A stretch of DNA of 64,000 nt from Pyropia yezoensis (lineage: Eukaryota; Rhodophyta; Bangiophyceae; Bangiales; Bangiaceae), in contig CM020620.1 in NCBI GenBank assembly GCA_009829735.1, positions 15,101,186-15,165,185 on the forward strand. The letters are read 5' to 3'. The translations under genes were made by a program, and so were the position numbers. Below are positions 21,570 through 31,869 of this stretch, piece after piece (the stretch's first letter is position 1; each line of letters opens with the position of its first letter). The notes beneath the pieces were generated by a model. The model made no database searches. It was given only the letters and a program-made list of their open reading frames with translations, and had not been told where the DNA came from.

Positions 21570-22040
21570 ACCGTCCTTTCTGTGGCCGCACCTGGGCGTG
21601 GCGCGTGGCGTTCTACGCCTGCAGTGGCACCGGCGGTTGTGCTGGAGGACGACACGCCTGCGTACCGGGTTGCTTGGGCCTCGCCTGGGTACGTCACCGC
21701 GACGCCCCCCACCGCCCCTTCTCGTTCGCCGGCTGCGCCGGTGGGCGCGGAGGGCGTCAGCGTGGCTGGCTGGGCTGCGCCCGGGGTGGTCGCCTCGGCG
21801 CCCCCCTCTTCTGTTGCTCGGACCGCGCCTGCGCCAACGGATGGACCGGGGTTATCACCGGCTGCTGCAGGACAAGCGCCCGGGCCTGTTACCACGAGCG
21901 GTGAGGCTCCGGTTCGTGGGCTTCCCAGATCGGAAGATGAGTTGCTTCGTCTCCTCGTGGGCCAGTCATAAATTAATTAACGAGTGTAAAGAAACGATGA
22001 AGCGTCGCTTGTAAGCACAAAGAACGCTTCCACATGACCT

Positions 22041-22222
22041 GATTATCCCGGCACCAGGATCTGGTCATCCAGGCACCCCGTGCCTGGTTATCCAGGTAGA
22101 TCGTGTTGGTTATCCAGGCCACCTGCGCGGGATAACCAGGCATCTCGATCGCGGAGGAGCAATGTCCGCCTATCAAAGTCCAGCCGATCAAGGCCAGGAT
22201 AACCAGCCACTGCCAGGATAAC
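22041..22222. repeat. Cluster of GGATAACC / GGTTATCC motifs in both orientations
   Basis: At least five copies of CAGGATAACC or its complement TGGTTATCCAGG occur in about 180 bases (near 22,085, 22,107, 22,129, 22,194 and 22,213), with degenerate ones at 22,041 and 22,063. Such clusters are typical of transposase-binding subterminal repeats, but no terminal inverted repeat was found. Confidence 0.55.
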
Positions 22223-22927
22223 CCGCCCTAAATTTCCCGTAGGGCGAGGGCAGCCAAGGGACGCCCGCCGCCTCCATCCCGCAGCCATCCTCGAGCTCCT
22301 GCGCCAGCGACGCCCCCCGTGGTTGACCCCATACACACGCGCCACCACAGGGCCACCCCCGTCCTCAGCGGCGCCGTCCGCACCGCCGTTGGCGGTCCTC
22401 CCCCCCCTCCACACACGCAGCGTCCTGTCATGCGACCCCAACACCACCCACGGCACCGTCTTCCCCGACCCACCACCGCAACCACCAGCGCTCACCTCCA
22501 CGACGCACACGCAATCGACCCTGTCCGTTTGGCCCTTCAGCACTCTCTGGTCGCGCGATCCCGGCACGACACGCAACCCGACGTCGCGCTCACAGACGCC
22601 CAGTGCTGCCAAGCACATCACCGCGCCGGCGGGGACGCTCAGCATCGACACGCACAGGCCACTGATCAAGTCCCGCACCCGTACGCTGCGGTCGTGCGAT
22701 CCCGACACGACGCGCGCCGAGCCGTCGTCGGCGCCGCCGTCCAGAACTGCCAAGCACTGTACCTCGCCCGTGTGGCCGCTCAGTACTGCCAGGCACTGTC
22801 CGCTGTCCACGTTCCATTCCCGAACGATGTGGTTGCGGGATCCAGTCACGATCCGCGCCTTGCCAGGGCACCCGCCGCCGTAGAGCACAGCCAGACCAAT
22901 CAATGAGGTGCGGCCGCTCAGGTATGA
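22088..22927 (-). pseudogene. WD40-repeat protein fragment
   Basis: The minus-strand frame encodes three to four WD40 repeats between about 22,310 and 22,927. Recognisable pieces are VTGSRNHIVREWNVDSGQCL, LSGHTGEVQCLAVL, VVSGSHDRSVRVRD and LGSHDRTLRVW. WD40 repeats build beta-propellers that serve as protein-binding platforms. There is a stop just upstream (22,928-22,930), no ATG start in the frame and too few repeats for a propeller. The tail after 22,310 is not WD-like and runs through the GGATAACC cluster. It is most likely a fragment of a larger host gene. Confidence 0.7.
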
Positions 22928-23012
22928 CTAGCGGAACAGGGAGGGCGCGCGGGGTGGGGTCGGGCCGGGTCGCTGGTGGGGCGCTTCGGCAGAGGGGAGG
23001 AGGCGCGTTGTC

Positions 23013-23465
23013 GGGGCGTTTTGACGGCACCGGGGTTTTGACGCTTCAGGGGTTTTGAGGGCACCGAGGATTTGACGGCACCGGGGTTTTGACGGCACGG
23101 GTATTTTGACGGCACCGGGGTTTTGACGGACGGGGGTTTTGCCGGCACGGGGGTTTTGACGGCACCGGGGTTTGACAGCACGGGGGTTTTGATGCGACTT
23201 GTGTTTTGATGGCACCGGGGTTTTGACGCTACAGGGGTTTTGACGGCACCGGGGTTTTGACGTCTCCTGGGATTTGGAGGCACTGGGGTTTTCGCGGCAC
23301 GTGGGTTTTGGCGCCTTCCTGAAGAGGAGAAGGCCACCTGACGGGGCTTTTTGACGCAACCTCCGTTTCTGACTATACCGGGGATTTGAAGCCACCGTTG
23401 TTTTGATGGCACCGTGGTTTTGGTGGCATCATGGTATTGACGACACCGGGGTTTTGACACCTGGC
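23013..23465. repeat. 17-bp minisatellite, GGGGTTTTGACGGCACC consensus
   Basis: About 25 degenerate tandem units alternate a TTTTGACGGCACC-like core with a G run. The minus strand stays open in more than one frame and gives 17-residue Lys/Pro/Ser-rich repeats, a by-product of the period. There are no spacers, so it is not a CRISPR array. Confidence 0.85.
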
Positions 23466-24300
23466 CGAAGGGGACGGAGCGGTTTGACCTGGGAGCTTTT
23501 TAACGGAGATCGCCCCCGACGGGCGCACTGGCGAAACCTTGCTCTTCATTGGACAAAACTGCATGTACAGGTGCTGACGCTGTGAACACTGTGGATGTTG
23601 CGCTGTATATATAACGACGTTGATACAAAAGAGTGCTTGACTGGTATGACGTCGCCGTTCTGGTAATTGATCGCCTCAACATGTCTACGAAATCAGTGCT
23701 GGCCTGGGAAACACATTTCCGCACAAAAAAACGAAAAAAACACGAATTCCTATTGCTGAACTGTTCGTCACATCGCCGGAGATCCATACTAACTGAGTAT
23801 TGTCGGGGATGAGCTTTGAGACCGTGAGGCCGAGAAGACAGCAATGCCAACAGAGCGCTAGAGAGCTCATCGGACGTGTGCGTTACATAGACTGCGACGC
23901 GTTCTTCGTGTTCAGTTCGAAAGAGTAATGTTTCTATAGTAAGCAGCCTCGTAATGACCTAGCACATTTGCTGCCAAACCGATTCTCAGGACTGTTATAT
24001 GCAGTCAGTTGCCTCAAGAACGAAATATGCTTGGTGAGTAAGGTCTCAACTCTGAACGACGCAGCACGATTCTGAGGACTATCCCTTAAGCAGTCTTTTC
24101 GAACCTTGGCAAGATGATAATCAGCGTGGCCGTGAAGTCTCACTTGTGTCCGTCTTCCGACTTCTATTACGTACACTTGCATCTCGTTTCATAAATGACA
24201 CTGTTTCAGCTTTCGTACATGACCTCTCTCAAGCTTCATGCGATTTCGATTGCTTCAAATGCGCTCAACGCAGTCCTCGAAAGCTGTTTCGTTGAGGTTT
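23466..24300. other. Non-coding stretch of lower GC, left part of the rDNA-like block
   Basis: No long frame, no recognised repeat and no small-subunit rRNA motif was found. Base composition drops sharply compared with the preceding DNA and matches the rRNA-bearing region that follows, so this may be decayed rDNA spacer. Confidence 0.35.
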
Positions 24301-24314
24301 TGAAACAGCAAGGA

Positions 24315-24430
24315 GTCAAGCCGTGGAATCTTCAACGGCTCGCACATGAACTGAAGGTAAGACTCATTTAAATCGATAGCAGAATGACACTTGCATCTGG
24401 TCTGCGAGTTCTGAGAGTCAATCTTCGGTT
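24315..24430 (+). pseudogene. Possible degenerate 5.8S rRNA
   Basis: Blocks resembling 5.8S rRNA occur in the right order: CTTCAACGGCTCGCACATGAA, AATCGATAGCAGAATGA, CTTGCA and a GAGTTCTGAGAGTCAATCTTCGG segment near the position of the conserved GAATTC...ATCGAATCTTTG region. Many conserved bases are changed. The position upstream of LSU sequence on the same strand supports it, but the match is weak. Confidence 0.3.
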
Positions 24431-25575
24431 TCGGCCTTGGCGGTCAAGCTCAGTTTTCTGGACGAGCGGACAATGCGTTGTGGATTGTATTTGGTTTGGA
24501 GTGTCCCGAAGTGTAAGTTAGTCCGGCAAAGTCAGGAGACACAGAGCGCAAAAAGAAATTGTATGAGAACAAGCGCACGCTCGGTGATGCGAATGGAGCC
24601 GGGGCGCTAGAAACGGTCTAAGGGGGACATCTCGTGACATTGAAATAATTCCATGGAGCCGCAGTCGAATACGAAGTGGCGGTCAACAGCGCTCCGCGGC
24701 CAGGAGTCCGATGGCCTCATTCGGTGGATTGTTGAATACTGTGAAATACTGCGGACGACGAAAAGTGAGTGTGTGCACGTAAAACGAAGACAGTCCCAGT
24801 CCTTCTTTCCCAGGACAAGCTCGGGGGGCCGCGCTTTGCAGTAACAGATCATAACACAAGTAGGAGTTGCAAGCGACCGAAACCAAAAACCAGTTTTGCG
24901 TTTACGGGGATTACCGTTCCAATAGTGGCGGACGACTAGGGCAGTGCGCCGCGCCTCCTTTTTGCTGGTGCGCGGGGCGGGGGCGCTAAATCACGCCGTG
25001 ATAGAGCCCCGCGACCGTCATCGCCCCATTAAAGTGCCCTTGTAGCCCCAAGTACCCATACACTTTGAATACTACTTTGAGCGGCAGTCTCCCCAACTAG
25101 CTGGTGATGAGTTTAGTATCGGTCGCCTGTGGCTTGCGCTTGCGTTCTGGTCCCTGTTGATCTCTTCGTTTTGGAGAAGCTTGCAGCTTTGTCAGTGCCT
25201 GTTGATAATGTCTGATCCCCACCATCCCCACCAATCAAGAGCCAGGGCAAGTCGGGGATCATCTCGCCCCTTTCGCGTTTCAGCGGCGCCGAAATAACGC
25301 TCTCCGAGGCGCTTGGGGCGAGTTCCATGCACCTGCGGACGAGGAGAGAGTTATTGATCTCTTTTGGACTCTGAAATCGAAATTGTCGCGCATTCTTTAC
25401 TTGTTCATATCCGCTCTCACGCCCCATTTATGACATTTCACCAATTGAGAGGTGTGGTCGATTTCGCATGCGCGCCCACAAGAACGTCTTCTGTGTAGCA
25501 TGCTTCAAGGTTTGCAACGCTTCCAGTTCGAACAACGCGCCTGCAAATGGCTATTGTGAATGGCCATCTTCACTT
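24431..25575 (+). other. Probable decayed ITS2 and 5' LSU rRNA region
   Basis: A short AGCGCAAAAAGAAATT block near 24,550, followed by GGTGATGCGAATGG, resembles the conserved start of LSU rRNA. Nothing else in domain I can be matched with confidence until 25,576. Open frames here are short and unconvincing. Confidence 0.3.
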
Positions 25576-27320
25576 CGTCTTAAAGCACGGACCAAGAAGT
25601 CTTTTCGCGAGCTTATAGGTGGTTAAGACACGAGCGCGCAATGAAAGTATACAGTGGTTCTGAGCTGCTGCTTGGTGGGAACCCTGTCCTTGTATGGGGG
25701 AACACCATTACCCGACGCCATCCCTTCGGGGTGGTTGGTTTTGAGGCGAGTATGATGGGACCCGAGAGCTGGTGAACTGATTCTGAGCACAGCGAAGCCA
25801 GAGAGCACTCTGTTGGAGGCTCGTAGCGGTGCTGACGTTCAAATCGCTCGTCGAACTGGGCTATTGTGGCGAGAAACTAATCGAGCCATCTAGTAGCTGT
25901 TTCACTCCGAGGGTCTCCTCAGGATAGCGGCAGCAGATCAGTCAGTATCATCCGGAAAAGCGAATGATGGTGGCGTCGGGAGAGTAACTCCTTCGGCCTG
26001 CTCTCAAATATTAGATACGTAAGGAGCCGCCAAAGATGCTTAAAACAGTGAACGCCATGCGGACAATGCGTGCTCTCAGTGGGTTGATTTTGGTAAGCAG
26101 AACTGGCAATGCGGGAAGAACCGAAAGCGAAGCGACGACAAGGTGCTAAAAGCCCAGCTCACTCAGACGCCAGAAAAGGTGTTGATTCATTCATAGAGCA
26201 TTACAGTGGCCATGGAAGCCGGAATCCGCGAAGGAGCGTGTAACAACTCACCTTGCGAATGGACCAGCCCTGAAAACGGATGGCGCTTAAGCGGGGGACC
26301 GAGGAGTCGCCGTTGGGTTACATATATAATCTCAATGAGGCGGAGAACGTGCGAGTTTCGAACTACGGTACACTTGCATGGAAAACGGCGTAAGCCCCGG
26401 TTGAACAACCCCTAGTGTAGATCTTGGTGGCAGAAACAAGTATTCAAGTGAAAACATTGAAGACTGAAGTGGGGAACGGTTCCACGCGAAGAGTGCTTGG
26501 ACGTGGGTTAGTCGGTCCGAAGAAATAGGGAAACTCTGTATTTAGGTGCGCTCTTGGATAACAGTTTAGCGCGCTCTTGCAGCACAGTCCATCGTAAGGT
26601 AAGCGGGATAGAACTTCCGCGCCAGGATGTGGAAACAGTGGTTACAGCAAAATTCGGCAAGGCAACTGACATCGGGGACACCCGTAGGAGCTCCGAGCTG
26701 GGATCTATTTCCCGAATGCGCCAAGCTTCCTAGAATCGGTTCGTCCGGGGATCGGGGGCGAGAGGCCGGAAAAGCACGGCACGTCTTGTGGCGTTCGGAA
26801 CGCTTGTAGTGGCCCTTAGAAACACAGGGGAAAGCAGCGGTCTTACACTTGTGTGTCATGAGGAGTTGTCACACCTGGATTTCAACTATAATCGCATCAG
26901 GCCCCTAATGTGGACAGCATCTTGTCAGTAGTGTAATCTAGAGAAGGGAAGTTGGCAAAATAGATCCGTAACTTTGAGGAAAGAAATGGCTCTAATGTTC
27001 GGGCTTGTTGGGACGCGCTGGAGTAGACGCCAATCAGCGACAGACATGTAGCCTCTTCGAAGGCTGGATTAATTCTGCTTGTGGGGAGTAACCGTGTCGA
27101 TGGAGGCTAGGGGCGCTTGCTGTTCTTGTCTATGCCCGCGTGCGATCAACGAACCGATTAATACAGCTACCGACAAGGGGAATCCGACATTTTAATTCAA
27201 ATAAAGCATTGCGACGGCCAGAATCGGTGTTTGCGCAATGTGATTTCTGCCCAGTGCGCTGAATGTTAAAGTGAACAAACTCAACCAAGCGCGGGCAAAC
27301 CGCGCGAGTAACTATGACTT

Positions 27321-27671
27321 GTGCACAAAAACACAACCCGCGGGAGTCAAAAGTGGGGGCAGCTTCTGGTGTGGAAGTATACGTACGACACGCTTTTTTC
27401 CTGACAGTCGATCTGAGGTTTCTTCATGGGACCGTGGGCGGTCAGCGGCAGCAGAACCTGGTCCGGTAAGGCCTCGTCGGTGAGTGCTGCATCTTGGAAG
27501 TATCTTGAATCCGAAAGGGAAAAGAGATGTCGCTTAGTAGGGGGCTGACCTCGTGGAGAGTCGACACCGGTGTGAACTGGTGTCAATGGCCGTCGTAGGG
27601 CACGCAAAAGTATGGGCTGACTGGCTTGCAGACGGAGAAAGCAACATCCGTTCTGCCTCTGGGCGCAAATT
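27321..27671 (+). other. Intron-like insertion in LSU rRNA (near the classic L1925 region)
   Basis: LSU similarity stops after GTAACTATGACTT (27,320) and resumes with TCTCCAGGTAGTCAAGAATG (27,671), where intact LSU is continuous apart from a few bases. The 350-bp insert contains AAGTATGGGCTGACTGG, which loosely resembles the 3' core of group I introns. Exact boundaries cannot be fixed because the flanking exon bases are altered. Confidence 0.45.
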
Positions 27672-27701
27672 CTCCAGGTAGTCAAGAATGCCTCGTCTTC
27701 T

Positions 27702-28003
27702 CAACAAATTGGATGAGATTGTCTGAGTGAAAAGCTACCCCCCGCATGGAAGGGCACATGGTACCATCCTCGCGGGGAAACTCGAGAGCGGGATCCCTGG
27801 TCATGATCGGAGCAGATGGTAAAAACTCACGTGACCGATGGGGTGACCCTGAGGCGTGACGCTAAGTTGCGGGACATCACGCTCTCATAATAGGCATCCG
27901 TCGCGGTGACTGATCGGGACTGGGCTCGGTCGATGGCCAGCCGGCCTCCAGGCTCAACATACAGTCCGGGAATGAGGGGGTGAGAAACCTGGGGAACTTA
28001 CGG
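27702..28003 (+). other. Group I intron-like insertion in LSU rRNA, 302 bp
   Basis: The insertion splits an otherwise continuous LSU block: CCTCGTCTTCT lies on the left and AATTAGTGACGCGC on the right. The left exon ends in T and the insert ends in G, the two bases expected at group I splice sites. Inside, GCGGGGAAACTC (about 27,771) resembles the P/Q core segment. There is no reading frame for a homing endonuclease. The site corresponds to the L1946-L1949 area in E. coli numbering, which I estimated and did not compute. Confidence 0.6.
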
Positions 28004-28540
28004 AATTAGTGACGCGCACGAATGGTTTACCGACACTCCCACTGTCCCTATCTACTATCTAGCGAAGCCACAGCCAAGGGAACGGACGTGGAAAAACCAT
28101 TCAGCGAAGAATGAAGACCCTGTTGAGCTTGACACTAGTCCGATTTTGTGTGATGGGTTGGGAGTCGTACTCCAAGAGGCGAGGGCAACTCGACACTGAA
28201 GTACCTGGGCTCCCAAACTTGTTCTACTTCCTCCCGCCAGCAGGGATGGGTGGTAACACCCTTCATCTAGGATTCACACCTCTTCAGAGGCGGACATGCG
28301 CAAAGGACATTGCCAGATCGGAAGTTTGGCTGGGGCGGCACATCTGTTCAAAGATGACACAGGTGTCCTAAGATGAGCTCAGACGGAACAGAAATCTCAT
28401 ATAAAACAAAAGGGTAAAATCTCATTTAACTTTGACTTCCAGTTCGAATGCAAACTTTCAAAGCATGGCCTACGGATCCTTTTGACGTTTAAGGTTGGAG
28501 CAAGAGTCTCAGAAGAGTTAACACACGTTGCGGTATTGCT

Positions 28541-29176
28541 GATACATGCATTCTGTCCTCGGGGACCGGTACTGACTCTCTCAGACGGGCTCACAGCCAC
28601 TCAGGTAAGTAAATGGGAGCGGCTCCCGGGCCGACGTGCCTTTACAGGCTGCAATAACATTATCTCTGTCTCACCTCTTCTGGGAATCGAGTGGTTCGGT
28701 CAAGATCTTCCGCTAAACGGATCCTGAATATAAAAAACAATGAAGTTTCTGAGTAGAACTGTGGCGGGTTGTTTCAGACTTCTCATGATTTGAGACAATT
28801 GAAGTTTATCGATGGAGTGCAGTACTCGATGCGGCTTGTGGAGCTCTCTCTTCTCGTGCTCTTTTAATTCTTCCCTTCTTCGCTTGTCTATGTGTTTTAT
28901 GCGTCTTTGTATCTCTGAGAATGTCACGTATCTTCCAACTAACGGCCAGAGAATGCCACGAACTTTTGGAATTCGGGGGGCGACCTTCTGGGAACTCGCT
29001 TAATTCGCATCTTTTTCACGCCTCTGAGCCAACGGAAAGGCGTTCCGGAAGGCAAATAGTCAAATGAGCGCGCGCTGACAACTACTGTAGGTCGCTACTT
29101 TGTGCGTCCAGTGCCTTCAGAGAGGCAATCCTCAGACGCCTCTATCTCTGTTCGACTGACCTCATGGGAGTTCTAT
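28541..29176. other. Unassigned stretch between rDNA and element B-1
   Basis: No LSU 3' sequence, LTR or convincing frame is present. It joins the truncated rRNA to the leader of B-1, so both neighbours have lost material at or near it. Confidence 0.4.
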
Positions 29177-29332
29177 ATGGTGAAGCAGCAGGGGACGGGT
29201 TTCCGTCACCCTTTTGGTGACGCCGTCTTCGGCCCTGGCACACGGATAGGGATCCGGTCCTTTTCTTGTACTCGTGGTGCTGCGATCTAGTTGATTGCGT
29301 TGAGTGGTTGCGTTTGACTGCGATCTACTGTA

Positions 29333-31420
29333 CTCCTACCCCCTTCGCCTACCGAAGAGGAGGCATTCGAGTCACTGAAGCGAGCCCTACTGTGCCCACC
29401 CGTCCTTGCGTTACCGCACAGACGGGGGACCTTCGTCATCGATGTCGATGCGTGCGATACACAAGTGGGATGCACCCTGTTACAGGGAGAGACGTTGATC
29501 GGTACCGATAACGCTATCCCGGACCTACGTCCGGTAGGGTACTTCAGTCGGACACTCAACCCGGCTGAATGTAACTATAGTGCCACCGAGCGTGAGTGCC
29601 TCGGAGTTATATGGGCAGTGCAACTGCTCCGTCCATACCTGGAGGGCTCCAGGTTCATTGTGAGGTCCAACCACGAACCCCTACGATGGCTCCTCAACCT
29701 TGGTGACAAGGATTCCGACAGCCATGGGAGGCTAGCCCGATGGAGGCTGAAGATGGCCGAACACGACTACCGTACCGTGCATAAGGCTGGGTCAACCCAC
29801 CACCTCGGAGACGCACTGTCTCGACTCGACACCCCGAGCGGGGATACCCGCCCAGTGGACGAGGACATCCCGGTTGTACCAGTTTGCATGGTGGGTAATG
29901 CCACCCAAGGTATGGTTGACCATACCATCGCACACCTTGCATGCCGATTGACCCTCGCGGACTTCCACGAGGCACAGGCCAATGACGATGACTGTAAACG
30001 CCATCGCGCTAACCTCCTGGCCGGCACGGCCGGCATCTTCTCCGAGAATGAGGACGGCCTCATATACCGGCGGGCACCCGCCGATGGACGGCATCAGGTT
30101 GTGGTTCCCACCTCCCAACGACAGGCCGTCATGGAACAAGAACACGAGAACCCCACAGCCGGACACCCGGGGGGTTCACGCATGTTCGCAGAAATGCGAA
30201 GGTTCTTCTACTGGCCAGCAATGGCCGTCGACGTGGTCGACCACGTAAGGGGATGCCACCCCTGTGCACGTTATCGTATGAGTCTTCATAGGCGGGCATC
30301 CGCTATGAAACTATTCTCACCCGATGGGCCCAACGAGCAAGTCGCTATCGATGTACTTGGACCGCTTCCGGTAACGGAAGAAGGGAACAGGCACATCCTG
30401 GTCATGTCGGACCGCTTTACTCAGCTGTCACGAGCAGCAGCTATCCCGGATGATACAGCACACACGATCATGAACGCAGTGGTTGACCACTGGATCAGTG
30501 CATACGGAGTCATGAAGCAACTCCTCTCCGACAACGGAGCAAACCTTACGTCAGCATTCTGCACTAAGGTCCTGGGCATGTTCGGTATCGAACCCCGTCG
30601 GGCATCCGACTACCACCCACAATCCAACGGCCAGGTGGAGCGGTTCAACCGCACCATCGTCAAGATGCTGCAGTGCTACGTGGCCGAGCACACAAACACT
30701 TGGGACAGGCTCCTGTCCGTACTGACCCTGGCATACAATGCCAGGCCACATCGGAGCACGAACATCGCCCCACTGGAGTGGGTCATGCCACTGGGCGTCG
30801 GTAACCTGACGCTGCCACCCGACCGGTGCACTCGGTATGACACACCGAAGGGCCGACCGGCCGAACGTATACACCTAGCTTGGCTGCCCAAGCTATCGTG
30901 GATGATACCTAAGCTCAAGGGTGCCCTTGACCGAACTCAACATCGATACAAGAAGAACTTTGACGCCCGACTACGGGTGCGCAACGCTACCCTGATGACA
31001 GGTGACTGGGTCTATATCAGACACCAGAAGTTCCGAGGGATCAAGCTTATGCAACCGGTCAAGGGACCGTACCAGATCCTACACAGAGATGATCACTCTG
31101 TCATTCTCCACTCCGATACGGAGATACCACGCATCAATCTCAGTGATGTGACACCTGCTCCGAAGCCGGAACAGCCTCAGGCGGTACCGGCTGGGTTGCT
31201 ACATGAAGCTCTTACAACCGACCGGTGAGATGACCCGGAGGGGCCGGATAAGATTCCATACCAAGTAGAGAGCGTGGTCGGGCACACCGACCCGGACCTA
31301 CCAGGGCCCTGGTACGTCAAGGTGATGTGGGTCGGATACGACTCACCCACCTGGGAACAGGCGGCGAACATACCCCGCCAACTTCTCATGCCTTACATGA
31401 GGCGACGACGCCTACTGTAA
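29333..31420 (+). pseudogene. pol: B-1 pol remnant: RNase H, integrase, chromodomain
   Basis: The frame is open from the deletion junction (PTEEEAFESLKRAL) to a UGA at 31,226-31,228. RNase H shows IDVDACDTQVGCTLLQ, ATERECLGVIWA and LGDALSRLD. Integrase has the zinc-binding HPGGSRM and CHPCARY segments and the D, D, E core (AIDVLGPLP, LLSDNGANL, NGQVERFN). After the UGA the same frame gives a chromodomain (YQVESVVGHTD, YVKVMWVGYDSPTWEQA) ending at 31,420. The UGA is present in all three family B copies. Lacking reverse transcriptase, the copy cannot move on its own. Confidence 0.9.
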
Positions 31421-31869
31421 CAACCCAACCGACACCGACTTCGGCTGTTGGGGGGTGAGGCTTATACCTACTAAGTAGGGTGTCACATGGATTCGGCAAG
31501 ACTTAGGTTCACTAAGTTGGAGCGGACTTTGGCAAAATAAGTAAGCTACTGACTTTTACAAGTTTACTTGAAGGAGATCACTAACTCCGGTAATTTCAAA
31601 GTAACCTGAGGCTTACACCAATGTAAGCCCTCATCCATGGGGCAAGTGACGGACCGAGGAAGGTTGACCTTCATGAGTATTAACCAACCAGGATGGGTTG
31701 GGGGCGCGAGAAAAACCAAGGCAAGCCACTGCTAAGGCAGACGGGGTACTCCTCAGAAGGCAGCCATCGGTATCATGCAAACACCCCAGCGGGCGATGAG
31801 TTTATACTCACTACGACCCGGCCACCATAAGGGTCACCGGTTCCCTCTCCCTCAGAACAACAGCACTCC
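31421..31869. other. Spacer between converging frames, with hairpins (B-1)
   Basis: This is nearly identical to 47,382-47,830 and 54,173-54,622. It contains a perfect 8-bp-stem hairpin (GGCTTACA...TGTAAGCC, 31,610-31,629) and an imperfect one at its start (CCCAAC...GTTGGG around 31,425-31,453). It lies where transcripts of pol (plus) and the antisense gene (minus) would both end, so it may hold two-way 3' processing signals. Confidence 0.55.

Larger units (their letters stand above)
20025..21971 (+). pseudogene. Ala/Pro-rich protein with 32-residue repeats, interrupted by two stops
   Basis: A single frame runs through the whole interval with only two stops, UGA at 20,604-20,606 and UAG at 20,799-20,801. 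The first part is a VAAPPPAAG array. A non-repetitive middle (about 20,652-20,990) reads GGFYISEGNTDHRTVIAPKK, then HLPGKTFFNHSDRQLDAAI, and looks like a folded domain I do not recognise. From 21,087 five near-exact 32-residue repeats follow (for example ATQFAAAPGGGDE at the start of one), then a tail ending EDELLRLLVGQS. Repeats kept in register at 96 bases argue that the frame was once translated. The stops could mark a pseudogene or introns I cannot resolve. Confidence 0.45.
25576..28540 (+). rRNA. Nuclear LSU (28S) rRNA, divergent, 3'-truncated, probable pseudogene
   Basis: Conserved eukaryotic LSU blocks occur in order on the plus strand. They are ACGGACCAAGAAGTC (25,587), GGAGGCTCGTAGCGG (25,815), TTGGTAAGCAGAACTGGC (26,090), GAAGACTGAAGTGGGGAA (26,458), GGCAAAATAGATCCGTAAC (26,954), AATGTGATTTCTGCCCAGTG (27,237) and GTAACTATGACT (27,308). 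Further blocks are CCCACTGTCCCTATCTACTA (28,037), GAAGACCCTGTTGAGCTTGA (28,111) and GGGGCGGCACATCTGTT (28,333). After GAGTTAACACA at about 28,540 the peptidyl-transferase centre and the 3' domain are missing. Normally invariant positions are changed, for example at the GGTAGCC block near 27,677, and several changes turn CpG into CpA. This suggests a decaying copy, though a fast-evolving lineage cannot be excluded. Two insertions interrupt it. Confidence 0.88.

Noticed and set aside
22319-22906. Plus-strand frames opposite the WD40 fragment
   Set aside because: The minus strand has recognisable WD40 motifs; the plus-strand products have none.
23013-23465. CRISPR-like array
   Set aside because: Units are contiguous 17-bp repeats without unique spacers and the locus is eukaryotic.
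23466-24300. Small-subunit (18S) rRNA
   Set aside because: None of the universal SSU blocks could be found, although rDNA-like sequence follows.
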